Position numbers and translations under genes: made by a program | The notes under the pieces: model-generated | Told to the model about the DNA's origin: nothing | What the model saw: the letters and a program-made list of their open reading frames with translations, nothing else | Databases searched by the model: none | Part shown: one piece after another, positions 27,011 through 35,445 of the stretch | Position numbering within the stretch: the first letter of the stretch is position 1 | How the letters are laid out: every line of letters starts with the position of its first letter | Source of the DNA: Gammaproteobacteria bacterium | Lineage (GTDB): Bacteria; Pseudomonadota; Gammaproteobacteria; GCA-001735895 | Direction: 5' to 3' | DNA length: 52,403 bases | NCBI GenBank assembly: GCA_022340305.1 | Contig: JAJDOF010000022.1 | Location: forward strand, 1 to 52,403

Positions 27011-27024
27011 TGAAAGTGCTTTCA
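27011..27024. promoter_or_regulatory. Short palindrome upstream of the dehydrogenase operon
   Basis: TGAAAG-TG-CTTTCA is a perfect 6-bp inverted repeat 137 bp upstream of the HIBADH-family gene. It could be an operator for the operon; a motif this short can also arise by chance. Confidence 0.2.
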
Positions 27025-27160
27025 GCTTTCTGGATATTGCGCAGAGGTCCCCGATTCGACACCGCGGCGGTGGCGCTGCTGGCCGCAGCTAAATCCGATT
27101 GACCGCACAAGGCTTGCGAGCTACGGTTAGCCGATTCAATTAGACCCCGGGAGAGCGGAA

Positions 27161-28138
27161 ATGCAGGTTGGATTTGTCGGTCTGGGTAACGTCGGCGCGA
27201 AGCTGGCGGGCAGCCTGTTGCGCCATGGGCACACGCTACGCGTACGCGATCTCGAGCGGGCGGCGGCGGCGGAGCTGCTGGCGGCGGGTGCGATCTGGGC
27301 CGATAGCGGCCGCGAGCTGGCCGCTGCCAGCGAAGTGGTGATTACCTGCTTACCGTCACCGGTGGTTTCGGCGCAGGTGCTGGAGGAAGCGGACGGTATC
27401 CTGCAAGGTCTCGGCGAAGGTGCGATCTGGATGGAAATGTCGACCACCGAAGCCGCCGATGTGTGCCGCCTCGGTGAACTGGTGCGCGCGCGCGGCGCGA
27501 CTGCGCTCGATGTGCCGGTTTCCGGTGGCTGTCATCGTGCGTCGACCGGCAATATCGCCATTTTTGCCGGTGGCGCGCGCGCCGACTTCGAGCGCGTGCT
27601 GCCGCTGCTCACGGTGATGGGACGTCAAATCGTGCACACCGGCGCACTCGGTTCCGCATCCATTCTTAAAGTCATCACCAATTACCTGGCCGGGGTACAA
27701 CTGATTTCTACCGGGGAAGCCTTCATGGTGGCGAAGAAGGCCGGTATTGATCTTGCCGTCGCCTACGACGCCATACGCGTGTCTTCCGGAAATTCATTCG
27801 TCCACGAAACCGAGGGCCAGTTGATTCTGAACGGCAGCTACGACATCAACTTCACCATGGATCACGAGTTAAAAGATGTGTCGCTGTTCGACCAACTCGG
27901 CAAGTCGCTCGACGTACCGCTGGAACTGTCGCCGGTGGTGGTCGCCGCGGTGCGTGACGGGCTTGAGCGTTACGGCCCACGGGTGTGGTCGAGCCAGGTG
28001 GTCAAGCGTCTCGAAGATGATTGTGGCGAAGACTTGCGCGCGCCGGGTTTCCCCGAATACCTCGTCGATCATGAGCCGGGAGGCGAGGGCGCCGAGGTGG
28101 TGATCGCAAACCGACGAGACAGCGATCACTCCTCATAG
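27161..28138 (+). CDS. HIBADH-family NAD(P)-dependent dehydrogenase
   Basis: A 325-residue beta-hydroxyacid dehydrogenase of the 3-hydroxyisobutyrate/tartronate-semialdehyde/L-threonate dehydrogenase family. Visible are the dinucleotide motif VGFVGLGNVGAKLAGSLL (3-20), the substrate loop DVPVSGGCHRASTGNIAIFAGG (117-138), and the catalytic helix with Lys170 and Asn174 (ILKVITNYLAG). Such enzymes oxidise a beta-hydroxy acid to the semialdehyde or keto acid. GGGAG precedes the ATG. It begins a run of four same-strand genes (SDR epimerase 33 bp on, then P1 peptidase and Nudix hydrolase). With the nearby TRAP transporter it may serve hydroxy- or sugar-acid use; the substrate is inferred only. Confidence 0.92.
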   Translation: MQVGFVGLGNVGAKLAGSLLRHGHTLRVRDLERAAAAELLAAGAIWADSGRELAAASEVVITCLPSPVVSAQVLEEADGILQGLGEGAIWMEMSTTEAADVCRLGELVRARGATALDVPVSGGCHRASTGNIAIFAGGARADFERVLPLLTVMGRQIVHTGALGSASILKVITNYLAGVQLISTGEAFMVAKKAGIDLAVAYDAIRVSSGNSFVHETEGQLILNGSYDINFTMDHELKDVSLFDQLGKSLDVPLELSPVVVAAVRDGLERYGPRVWSSQVVKRLEDDCGEDLRAPGFPEYLVDHEPGGEGAEVVIANRRDSDHSS

Positions 28139-28171
28139 CCGCCAGAATCCGCACGAAACCGGGAGGTAAAA

Positions 28172-29179
28172 ATGCATTTACTGGTGACCGGCGGTTGCGG
28201 CTTTGTGATGAGTCACGTGATGCGGCAATGGGTTGAACGCGGCGCCGATTATCGCGTGACCAGTGTCGATGTGTTTGCGGCCGATTGCGCGTTGCGGGCT
28301 TTTCTCGAACCTTATGCGGGTCAAATACATTTGCTCGAAGGGTCGGTGACCGAGCGCTCGTTATGGGAAGGGGAATTGGGTCACCTTGAACCCGACTATT
28401 TCATCCATGGTGCTGCGATGACGCCGAATCGTAACGGCTCGGAGAAAAGCCAGGCGCGCACTGTGGTCGAGGTCAATATCCAGGGCGTGTTGAATGCGCT
28501 CGAGTGGGCGCGCAATTGCAAATCGCTCAAGCGCATGCTGCACGTCAGCACTGGATCGATCTATGGCGACGACGGGCCTGATGGAGCATTGCCGGAGGAC
28601 GGTTTCGAAATGCGCAGCCCGGATTCACTCTATCCCATCACCAAGCGCGCCGGCGAGCTGCTCGCGCTGCGTTATCGTGAGCTGTTCGAACTGCCGCTCG
28701 CGGTGTGTCGGCTTTCCAGCATCTACGGGCCGATGGATCGCTGGACGCCGGGGCGAGATTTCCAGTGCGCCCCAAACCTCATCGTGCAGCACGCGTTGCA
28801 GGGCAAGGCCATCCGCGTCTGCGGTGCGCAGGGAGTGGAGGACTGGTTGCACGTCGCCGACGCGGCGCGGGGCATGCTGGCGCTGATCGATTCGAAGAAT
28901 GCCGAACCTGCCGTGTTCAACATCGCCTATGGTGAAGCCGTCAGCATTCGCGAGCTGATTGAACTCGTGGCCAGCAGGGTTGCCGGTACCCGGTGGCAGG
29001 AGACGTCTGCGCCGCTGGTCGACCTGATCGGCCACCCCGACAAGCGGCGCGGTGCCTGGGGGGCTTACGATAACAGCCGCCTGCGCGCGTTGGGTTGGTC
29101 GCCCACACCACTGCCAGAGGCACTGGCGAGTTATATCGACTGGCTGCGCGAAGCGGCGGGCGATATTGACCGTGACTAA
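28172..29179 (+). CDS. NAD-dependent epimerase/dehydratase (extended SDR)
   Basis: A 335-residue extended short-chain dehydrogenase acting on a sugar or sugar-like substrate. The N-terminal Rossmann motif is TGGCGFVMS (6-14), a variant of the usual TGGxGFIGS. Asp33 in SVDVFAAD probably binds the adenosine ribose. The catalytic triad is present: Ser in LHVSTGSIYGD, and Tyr and Lys in LYPITKRAGE (YxxxK). CRLSSIYGPMDRWTPG and EDWLHVADAARGMLAL follow the sugar-epimerase pattern. GGGAGG lies just upstream of the ATG. It sits second in the four-gene run and resembles erythronate dehydrogenases or nucleotide-sugar epimerases; I cannot choose between these. Confidence 0.9.
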   Translation: MHLLVTGGCGFVMSHVMRQWVERGADYRVTSVDVFAADCALRAFLEPYAGQIHLLEGSVTERSLWEGELGHLEPDYFIHGAAMTPNRNGSEKSQARTVVEVNIQGVLNALEWARNCKSLKRMLHVSTGSIYGDDGPDGALPEDGFEMRSPDSLYPITKRAGELLALRYRELFELPLAVCRLSSIYGPMDRWTPGRDFQCAPNLIVQHALQGKAIRVCGAQGVEDWLHVADAARGMLALIDSKNAEPAVFNIAYGEAVSIRELIELVASRVAGTRWQETSAPLVDLIGHPDKRRGAWGAYDNSRLRALGWSPTPLPEALASYIDWLREAAGDIDRD

Positions 29180-29244
29180 GGCCTGCGTGAATCTGTCAAC
29201 CGGTTTCGAATCCGCTAAACTGTCGGCTGTTTTCAGGAGGAAAC

Positions 29245-30378
29245 GTGGTGACCGCAACAGCATACCGATCTGAGTCCCCCCGCGCGCGCGACCTGGGGCT
29301 TGATTTCCCGGGTACGCCGGGCAGGCACAATGCACTGACCGATGTGCCGGGAGTGCTGGTCGGTTACTCGACCCTGGTTTCCGGCGAAGGCCCGCTGGTG
29401 GTCGGTAAGGGACCGGTGCGTACCGGGGTGACGGCGATTTTGCCGCGCGGCCACGATGCGCGGCCAAACCCCGTGTTTGCCGGAAGCTATGCGTTGAACG
29501 GCAACGGCGAGATGACCGGAACGCACTGGATTCGAGATGGTGGTTATTTCCTTGGACCGGTGTGCATCACCAATACCCACAGTGTCGGCATTGCGCACCA
29601 CGCCAGTGTCGGCTGGATGCTGGATACCTACCGCGAGCATTTCTACAATCACCATCTGTGGGCGATGCCGGTGATTGCAGAAACCTACGACGGTACGCTG
29701 AACGATATCAATGGCCGACACGTCACCGAGCAGCACGTGCGCGCGGCGCTCGATAGCGCGGCGGGCGGTGCGATTGCCGAAGGTAATGTGGGCGGTGGCA
29801 CCGGCATGATGTGTTTCGAGTTCAAAGGTGGCACGGGCACGGCCTCTCGACGTGTCGAAATTGACGGTCAAAGCTACACCATCGCGGCGCTGGTGCAGGC
29901 CAACTATGGCATTCGACCGTGGCTCACCATTCTCGGGGTGCCGGTAGGAAAATACCTGACCGAAGATCGCATTCGCCAGGAGCACGAACTCGGTTCCATC
30001 ATCGTGGTGATTGCTACCGACGCGCCGATGCTGCCGCATCAGTTACAGCGCGTTGCCAAACGCGGTGCGCTGGGTATCGGTCGTTGTGGTTCGCCAGGTG
30101 GCAACAGTTCCGGTGATATATTCCTGGCCTTCAGCGTGGCCAATGACGCGCCGCTTGCGATGCACAACAGGGCGCATTTGAGTGCGCAATTCATCAATGA
30201 CGAATACTTTGATGGACTATATGCGGGGGCAGTCGATTCAGTTGAAGAAGCCATAGTCAATGCGCTGATCGCTGCGCAGGATACGCCGACCATCAAGAAC
30301 CCGGCGGATCGCGTTTGTCGCGCGCTACCGCAGCAGCAACTAGTCGATATCATGCGCCGTCACGGCCGCTGCGCATGA
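29245..30378 (+). CDS. P1 family peptidase (DmpA-type aminopeptidase)
   Basis: A 377-residue N-terminal nucleophile hydrolase of MEROPS family S58 (DmpA/BapA), which cleaves itself to free the nucleophile and then releases N-terminal residues from peptides, amides or beta-peptides. The family start LGLDFPGTPGRHNALTDVPGVLVG, the loop GNVGGGTGMMCFEFKGGTGTASR (spread over 180-202) and the processing site SPGGNSSGDIFLAF are present. Cleavage would be before Ser289, with Ser288 at the position that is Gly in DmpA. Starts are GTG at 29245 or 29248; AGGAGG at 29235-29240 fits 29248 slightly better. It lies 65 bp after the epimerase gene and may break down a peptide or amide imported or made by neighbours. 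Confidence 0.92.
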   Translation: MVTATAYRSESPRARDLGLDFPGTPGRHNALTDVPGVLVGYSTLVSGEGPLVVGKGPVRTGVTAILPRGHDARPNPVFAGSYALNGNGEMTGTHWIRDGGYFLGPVCITNTHSVGIAHHASVGWMLDTYREHFYNHHLWAMPVIAETYDGTLNDINGRHVTEQHVRAALDSAAGGAIAEGNVGGGTGMMCFEFKGGTGTASRRVEIDGQSYTIAALVQANYGIRPWLTILGVPVGKYLTEDRIRQEHELGSIIVVIATDAPMLPHQLQRVAKRGALGIGRCGSPGGNSSGDIFLAFSVANDAPLAMHNRAHLSAQFINDEYFDGLYAGAVDSVEEAIVNALIAAQDTPTIKNPADRVCRALPQQQLVDIMRRHGRCA

Positions 30379-30439
30379 GGGTATACACCGCAGTCGCCGA
30401 GGCTCGCTGCTCCTGCCGTAGTACCGTGATGGCGGGCCG

Positions 30440-30913
30440 ATGAAGCCGCAGCAACCAGCGGTGCAAAACTACCGATCGAATGTCGGCATCATGATCGTCA
30501 ACCGCGATGGTAAAATCCTCGCCGGTGATGCATTCCACTATCCCGGCGAATGGATGATGCCGCAAGGAGGCATCGATGCACAGGAATCGGCCGAGCAAGC
30601 CATGCGCCGAGAGTTGTTCGAGGAGACCGGCCTGGATTTCGCGCAGGTTCGCCTGATTCGTGAACACGATGGCTGGTTGCAGTACCTGTTTCGCAAACCG
30701 CAGTACAAGGACGGTGTGTTTTATGTGGGCCAGCGACAGAAGTGGTTTCTGCTCGAATATAACGGACCCCTGCCGGATGCTACAAGTGTGCAGGAGCAGG
30801 AATTCAGCTGTTTTGGCTGGGTCGAACCCGAATGGTTAGTCGCCCAGATTCCCCCGTTCAAGAAAACCGTCTACCGCACCGTGGTTAGTGCGTTCCGTGC
30901 GCATTTTCCCTGA
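30440..30913 (+). CDS. rppH: Nudix hydrolase, RppH-like
   Basis: A 157-residue Nudix protein. The Nudix box runs from GGIDAQESAEQAMRREL to FEETGLD (about 43-66), matching GX5EX7REUXEEXGU. The start NYRSNVGIMIVNRDGKIL and the later VGQRQKWFLLEYNG are features of RppH, the RNA 5' pyrophosphohydrolase that triggers mRNA decay, and set it apart from MutT or ADP-ribose hydrolases. However HYPGEWMMPQGG replaces the usual HSWQFPQGG, so a related dinucleoside-polyphosphate activity stays possible. It is last in the four-gene run, 61 bp after the peptidase gene; linkage to that operon may be only positional. Confidence 0.85.
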   Translation: MKPQQPAVQNYRSNVGIMIVNRDGKILAGDAFHYPGEWMMPQGGIDAQESAEQAMRRELFEETGLDFAQVRLIREHDGWLQYLFRKPQYKDGVFYVGQRQKWFLLEYNGPLPDATSVQEQEFSCFGWVEPEWLVAQIPPFKKTVYRTVVSAFRAHFP

Positions 30914-31190
30914 GGCGGTGATTGCACCGGGCGAGCTTCCGCAGGTTATCGCGCAGGCTTCGCTGCGCGCTTGACTCGGACTGACAAACTGCCGGTCGAG
31001 GATATTGGTTCCCCACCGGTCGCCTGCGACAACAGGGCCTTGCCGATACATTTGCCACGAATCGTCATCGACGATAAACCAGCGCAGATGTACCGTTGCG
31101 CCGCCGAAGTCGGTTGCTTTGCTCCCGTAAAATGAAAATCGGTATACTGTTCACGGAATTTTCCCGCTGCGAATTTTATGGAGAGACTAG

Positions 31191-32195
31191 ATGCGCGCAT
31201 ATGAAATTGTTTCGGATGGCGGTGTCGAAGCGCTGGCCTTGAATTCCCGCCCGACGCCGCAACCCGGTCCGGGTGAAATCCTGGTGCGGATGCGCGCCTC
31301 GGCGATTAACTATCGAGATCTGTCGACTATTCTGGATCCCGCGGCGCGTGGCATACCCTATCCGCGTATTCCTAATTCAGACGGTGCCGGCGAGGTGGTT
31401 GAAGTCGGTGCCGGTGTTACCCGTTTTGCAGCGGGAGATCGCGTTGCCGGCTGTTTTTTCCAGAACTGGAGCGATGGTCGGATTTCGACCACGGCGATGG
31501 CGAGTGCGCTCGGCGGCCCTGTCGATGGCGTACTCGCCGAGGAGGTCGTGTTCAGCGCACAGGGCGCGGTGCATCTACCGCCGCAGTTGTCGTTCGAGGA
31601 GGGCGCAACGCTTCCCTGTGCGGGCCTCACCGCGTGGAATTGCCTGATCGAACAAGGGGGCTTGACGGCCGGCAAAACAGCGCTGTTTCTGGGTACCGGC
31701 GGGGTATCGATTTTCGGTCTGCAGATCGCCAAAATGATCGGCGCGCGAGCGATTATCACGTCATCCAGTGATGCAAAACTGGCGCGCGCGGCAAGTCTCG
31801 GTGCGGACGAGATGATCAACTATCGGCAGACCCCTGACTGGCAGGCGAGGGTGCTGGAACTGACCGCCGGCGTCGGTGTCGATGTGACCATCGAAACCGG
31901 TGGTGGCGGGACGCTGGAGAAGACCATCGAGGCCACCCGGGTCGGTGGTACCGTCAGCCTGATCGGTGTGTTGACGGCAGGCGCGATCAATCCGTCCAAC
32001 GTGATGCGCAAATCGATCCGATTGCAGGGTGTTTATGTGGGCAATCGGCGTATGTTCGAAGAGATGAATGCGGCGCTCAGCTTGAACCAGGTTACCCCGG
32101 TGATCGATCAGCTGTTTGCTTTCGACGACGCGCGCTCTGCCTATCAGGTCATGCGTGAAGCCAGCCATTTCGGCAAACTCGTGGTCACCATTTAA
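31191..32195 (+). CDS. Zinc-independent quinone-oxidoreductase-like MDR protein
   Basis: A 334-residue medium-chain dehydrogenase/reductase. The N-terminal GroES-like domain has NYRDLSTILD and IPNSDGAGEVVEVGAGVTRF; the Rossmann domain has ALFLGTGGVSIFGLQIAK (about 163-180). Neither the catalytic-zinc Cys/His pattern nor the four-Cys structural zinc loop is present, as in NADPH:quinone oxidoreductases and some enoyl reductases. It probably reduces quinones or enones with NADPH. GGAGA stands 8 nt before the ATG. It is transcribed with the same polarity as the following msrB (102-bp gap), and a shared oxidative-stress role is possible. Confidence 0.9.
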   Translation: MRAYEIVSDGGVEALALNSRPTPQPGPGEILVRMRASAINYRDLSTILDPAARGIPYPRIPNSDGAGEVVEVGAGVTRFAAGDRVAGCFFQNWSDGRISTTAMASALGGPVDGVLAEEVVFSAQGAVHLPPQLSFEEGATLPCAGLTAWNCLIEQGGLTAGKTALFLGTGGVSIFGLQIAKMIGARAIITSSSDAKLARAASLGADEMINYRQTPDWQARVLELTAGVGVDVTIETGGGGTLEKTIEATRVGGTVSLIGVLTAGAINPSNVMRKSIRLQGVYVGNRRMFEEMNAALSLNQVTPVIDQLFAFDDARSAYQVMREASHFGKLVVTI

Positions 32196-32297
32196 TTCCA
32201 ATCTTAGCGCTGCCTTCGCATCGGGTTGTCGACGCTCAAGGGAATTAAATGTGGTTTTTTGTGTCACAACATCCATGAACTTAGCGGAGAATAAATT

Positions 32298-32819
32298 ATG
32301 GAACGCCGATTATTTATTGCCGGAGCGATCGCTTCTGGCGCGGCCGTTATTGCCAGCAAAAGCGTATTTGCCACCTCGGACTCGGCAGCCATGAAGGGAG
32401 ATTTTCCAGCGATCAACAAGAGCAAAGATGAATGGCGCAGGTTGTTGGGCGAGCTGCAATACCAGGTGCTGTTCGAGGAATCCACTGAGCGGCCCTGGAG
32501 CAGCCCGTTGAACGACGAAAAGCGTGCGGGCACCTATATTTGCTCGGCTTGTTACTTGCCGATGTTTTTATCAGAAACCAAGTTTGACAGTGGTACCGGT
32601 TGGCCCAGTTTTTACCAGGCGATCGAATCGAACGTTGCCAGCAAGCGTGACTGGAAGTTGATTCTGCCACGTACGGAATATCACTGCGCCCGCTGCGGCG
32701 GTCACCAGGGGCACGTGTTTGACGACGGCCCCAGGCCTACCGGGCAACGCTGGTGCAATAACGGTGTTGCACTGCAGTTCGTTGCTGACGGTGAGCCCTT
32801 GCCGGAACTGCGCGTCTGA
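32298..32819 (+). CDS. msrB: Exported peptide-methionine (R)-S-oxide reductase
   Basis: A 173-residue MsrB that repairs methionine-R-sulfoxide in proteins. The N-terminus MERRLFIAGAIASGAAVIAS carries a twin-arginine motif (RRLFIAG) and a moderately hydrophobic segment, so Tat export to the periplasm is predicted; cytoplasmic MsrB lacks this. The zinc ligands are Cys82/Cys85 (CSAC) and Cys130/Cys133 (CARC). FDSGTGWPSFY and the GGHQGHVFDDGPRPTGQRWC core hold the substrate residues and catalytic Cys153. The residues after it, NNGVALQF, differ from the usual xNSxxLxF. No resolving Cys is seen elsewhere in the mature part. GGAGA precedes the ATG. Confidence 0.93.
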   Translation: MERRLFIAGAIASGAAVIASKSVFATSDSAAMKGDFPAINKSKDEWRRLLGELQYQVLFEESTERPWSSPLNDEKRAGTYICSACYLPMFLSETKFDSGTGWPSFYQAIESNVASKRDWKLILPRTEYHCARCGGHQGHVFDDGPRPTGQRWCNNGVALQFVADGEPLPELRV

Positions 32820-32969
32820 TTCGGGTCGACGACAGTTCCTGACCTGGTGGGGGTCATTTAAATGGAGACTGCAGTTCGACACCGCGGCACGATCGCGGAA
32901 CATTCAAGCAGGAGAGGTTAGCGCTGAATCAAGGTGTATTTTCCGGCAATATACAACGATTCCAATTGT

Positions 32970-33848
32970 TCATTGGAGTTGGGTGATCTGGTAGCCGCGA
33001 CTGGATAGCATAGAAAGTAAGCCATCGCTTCCCACCAGGTGCAACGCACCGACCAGAATAAACTCGATTTCGGCGGTTTTCGACATGGCTACGATTTGGG
33101 GCATCCAGGCGTTATTGCGATCGACCAGCAGGGCTTGATAGATCGCGGGAAAATCATCGCGTAACGGGATTGCAGACGTTGCTTCGAGCCTGCGCAAGTC
33201 ACCGCTGCGCCAGGCCTGGTTCATGGATTGCCACAGAGCGGGCAAATTTTCCAGATCGGCGAGGTTATATGCCAGCATCTCGTCCTCGCGTCCAGCGCCC
33301 ATGCTGGCGATGAAAGCGACCTGTTCCTCGGCTGTTTCGAGCTTTCCCTTTGCTTTTCGTTCTTTATCCGCGCGTTGGTTGAAGTAGCTATCGACACCGG
33401 TGCCGGCCAGGCCGAGCCGTTGCAGCTCGACCATGGCCATCATGGCGGCAACCATACCGGGTTTGAAAACTTCGACGCTGGCCATCGGCACCCCTCGAGT
33501 GGTAAAAAATTCATCGATGGAGCGATAGGTGCCTTCACTGAGAACTTGACGCAGGTTGCGGCCATCGCTGTACCGCAGTTCCGCCAGCATGTACTGCTGG
33601 AACTGGGGGCTCTCCATCTTTGCCAAATCCGTTTCGAAAACTACCTGGGTCGCTTGCTGGTACGCCGTCTCAAAAGCAGTGGGCAGGGGATAGTCCTCGG
33701 CGGTCAATACATGCATGGTGCCGCCAATAAACATCAGGTTGGTGTTCTTTTCGACCCGCCACACTGGCGACTGGGCATGCGCTGGCAGGGCTAACCACAG
33801 CAATAGCGATAAAAATAGAAACTTGCGGGTGCTGGTTGGGATTTCCAT
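32970..33848 (-). CDS. Exported TraB/GumN family protein
   Basis: A 292-residue protein with a signal peptide (STRKFLFLSLLLWLALPAHA, cleavage near residue 25). The TraB/GumN pattern is present: the early GGTMHVL with its His, a central helical region with conserved Glu residues, and the late VGALHLVGSDGLLSML. The GTMH and GALHxxGxxG motifs are those proposed for a Tiki-like metalloprotease active site. It is likely periplasmic, and its substrate is unknown. It converges on msrB with a 150-bp gap; no operon partner is seen. Confidence 0.88.
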   Translation of the reverse strand: MEIPTSTRKFLFLSLLLWLALPAHAQSPVWRVEKNTNLMFIGGTMHVLTAEDYPLPTAFETAYQQATQVVFETDLAKMESPQFQQYMLAELRYSDGRNLRQVLSEGTYRSIDEFFTTRGVPMASVEVFKPGMVAAMMAMVELQRLGLAGTGVDSYFNQRADKERKAKGKLETAEEQVAFIASMGAGREDEMLAYNLADLENLPALWQSMNQAWRSGDLRRLEATSAIPLRDDFPAIYQALLVDRNNAWMPQIVAMSKTAEIEFILVGALHLVGSDGLLSMLSSRGYQITQLQ

Positions 33849-33908
33849 GTGCGTTGCAGTACTCCGTTGCGGTACTGTAATGAGGGATCATAGTGGCAGC
33901 CTAGCGAC

Positions 33909-34082
33909 ATGTTGGTAAATTGCAAGGGGGACGGCAAATCTGATCCTCCGCTTCCCGCGCGGAACCGCCAGCAGGGCCGGATCGCTAAGCTTATGGTCTG
34001 CTTCACGAGCGAATCGAGACAATGGCTTGAACAGCATGATCTGGGATCACTGGACGCAATTCGCGCGATGAAAATTCAGTAA
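33909..34082 (+). CDS. Possible small protein upstream of the FHA gene
   Basis: A 57-codon ORF ending three bases before the ATG of the next ORF. The C-terminal half SRQWLEQHDLGSLDAIRAMKIQ looks like folded-protein sequence (amphipathic helix), while the N-terminal half is basic and Pro-rich. An internal ATG at 33993 would give 29 residues. There is no strong ribosome binding site at either. The tight spacing to the FHA ORF suggests a coupled leader peptide or small partner; chance is possible. Confidence 0.3.
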   Translation: MLVNCKGDGKSDPPLPARNRQQGRIAKLMVCFTSESRQWLEQHDLGSLDAIRAMKIQ

Positions 34083-34085
34083 TTA

Positions 34086-34598
34086 ATGCCTTTTGTCTTT
34101 GTTTTTACTGAAAAAATAAGCACCGTCATCTATTATCAGGGTTCGCCTGTTAGCAATAGCGACAATCCGCAAGGTCCGCCATTTACCCGGTTTATGAGCT
34201 TCATTCCGGGCCGGTGCAACGAGATAGATAAAATGAAAGATAAACGGCGAATCACTCTGGAGCGCATGGAAGGCCGCACTTTTATACTCGGCCGTGAAGG
34301 CCATATATACATCGATTCTCCCACCGCCAGTAAATACCACGCAGAAATCCGAATAAAAGGAGGCAAGGTATTCCTGCGCGATCTGAAGTCCACCAATGGA
34401 ACCTTTTTGCTGAAAAACAAAACCCTGGTTCCTTTTCAGGAGGGTGTCGTGGACCCTCGGCAACCCATTGTGATCGGCAGACATGCCTATGTCATTCAGG
34501 ATTTACTGGCTATCGCCAGTGAATTTGTTGCGGCGGATGAAAGTACCACGCGTCTGGACCTGTCGCAAAACAGCGGAAAAAGCATGGTCCGCGAGTAA
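34086..34598 (+). CDS. FHA-domain protein
   Basis: A short protein dominated by one forkhead-associated domain, a phosphothreonine-binding fold. The core is RTFILGREGHIYID, then SKYHAEIRIKGGKVFLRD and LKSTNGTFLLKNK, giving the conserved Gly-Arg, Ser-x-x-His and Asn-Gly positions. The frame opens at 34086 (170 residues), but the FHA domain starts right after the ATG at 34233 (MKDKRRITLER, 121 residues), and the 49 residues before it are not domain-like, so 34233 is a strong alternative. No Ser/Thr kinase or type VI secretion gene is adjacent. The C-terminal tail contains ESTTRLDLSQ with possible phosphosites. Confidence 0.8.
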   Translation: MPFVFVFTEKISTVIYYQGSPVSNSDNPQGPPFTRFMSFIPGRCNEIDKMKDKRRITLERMEGRTFILGREGHIYIDSPTASKYHAEIRIKGGKVFLRDLKSTNGTFLLKNKTLVPFQEGVVDPRQPIVIGRHAYVIQDLLAIASEFVAADESTTRLDLSQNSGKSMVRE

Positions 34599-34716
34599 TC
34601 AGGCTTACGGGATATTTCAGTTGTGCCTTGTTCGACTGCGGGTAATCAATGGACCATGATCCGCTCGCTCCATCCATTGAGCCACAGGCATTGAGAATCG
34701 ATTATTTCTACCCGGG

Positions 34717-35445
34717 CTAAAGCGGCAACGACAGGGGTACTCGCAGCACCTTATTGAACTCTTCGGTCCAGCGCACCGAGATGCGCGCATGCACCTTGCC
34801 CTGGCGACCAAATATATCGGTTGGAGCGTGTTCGGGCTTCACATATACCGCGTTGTGCCAGACACCGGGGTGAATATACAGACCCATGCCCGCCTCCACG
34901 TAAAACGCCGTAAAGTCTTCCGCTTTGATCGTGTCGCCAAGCGCCGGAGCCAGATTTGCGACAAAAGGGCTGTGCTGCGAATAGAACATTTGCCCACCAT
35001 CAGGGTGATAATCCGAGTACCAGACGTAAACGTGGTCGACCTGCCGGGCAGCCGGGTTTTGCGGTAAGGATTCAATTTCTGTCGACTGACCGGGGAGCGC
35101 CCCGAGCGCCAGCAGATACTTGTTCGCAGTAGTGGCAAGTGCCAGGTTTTCGCCGAACAAATTTCCATCACGCCAGAACAGCCTGAAAGCACCCTCCGTA
35201 GTTCCACCTTCATCGCCCGTGCCGGGATCGAGGCTGCGCCAACCCGCATGTGGCCAGGGCACAATCTCAAAATTACGATTTTCGACGGTGAAGTTCCGAG
35301 GGTCGTCGACCAGCTTCCCGTAACCCCTGAGCGACTCCTCCGTGGCTCTTACGATCGGCACGTCATGCACGTCGACCGCGGATGGAATCTGCGGACTCTG
35401 ATAGGTTATTTCGTCGGTACCCCGATGTGATTTTGGTTGCGCCAT
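34717..35445 (-). CDS. Ureidoglycolate lyase-like (AllA family) protein
   Basis: A 242-residue cupin-fold protein resembling ureidoglycolate lyase, which splits ureidoglycolate to glyoxylate and urea in purine breakdown. Pattern: VPIVRATEESLRGYGKLVDDP near the start, EIVPWPHAGWRSLDPGTGDE, FYSQHSPFVANLAP in the middle, and the characteristic GMGLYIHPGVWHNAVY late, with the conserved His of the family. It is longer than E. coli AllA (160 residues), having an extra N-terminal part. No other allantoin genes are in the window, so the true substrate may differ. Single gene facing away from the SulP gene over a palindrome-rich spacer. Confidence 0.8.
   Translation of the reverse strand: MAQPKSHRGTDEITYQSPQIPSAVDVHDVPIVRATEESLRGYGKLVDDPRNFTVENRNFEIVPWPHAGWRSLDPGTGDEGGTTEGAFRLFWRDGNLFGENLALATTANKYLLALGALPGQSTEIESLPQNPAARQVDHVYVWYSDYHPDGGQMFYSQHSPFVANLAPALGDTIKAEDFTAFYVEAGMGLYIHPGVWHNAVYVKPEHAPTDIFGRQGKVHARISVRWTEEFNKVLRVPLSLPL

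Noticed and set aside
28625-30039. Two minus-strand frames of about 270-280 codons
   Set aside because: They are antisense to the epimerase and P1 peptidase genes, which carry full family motifs.
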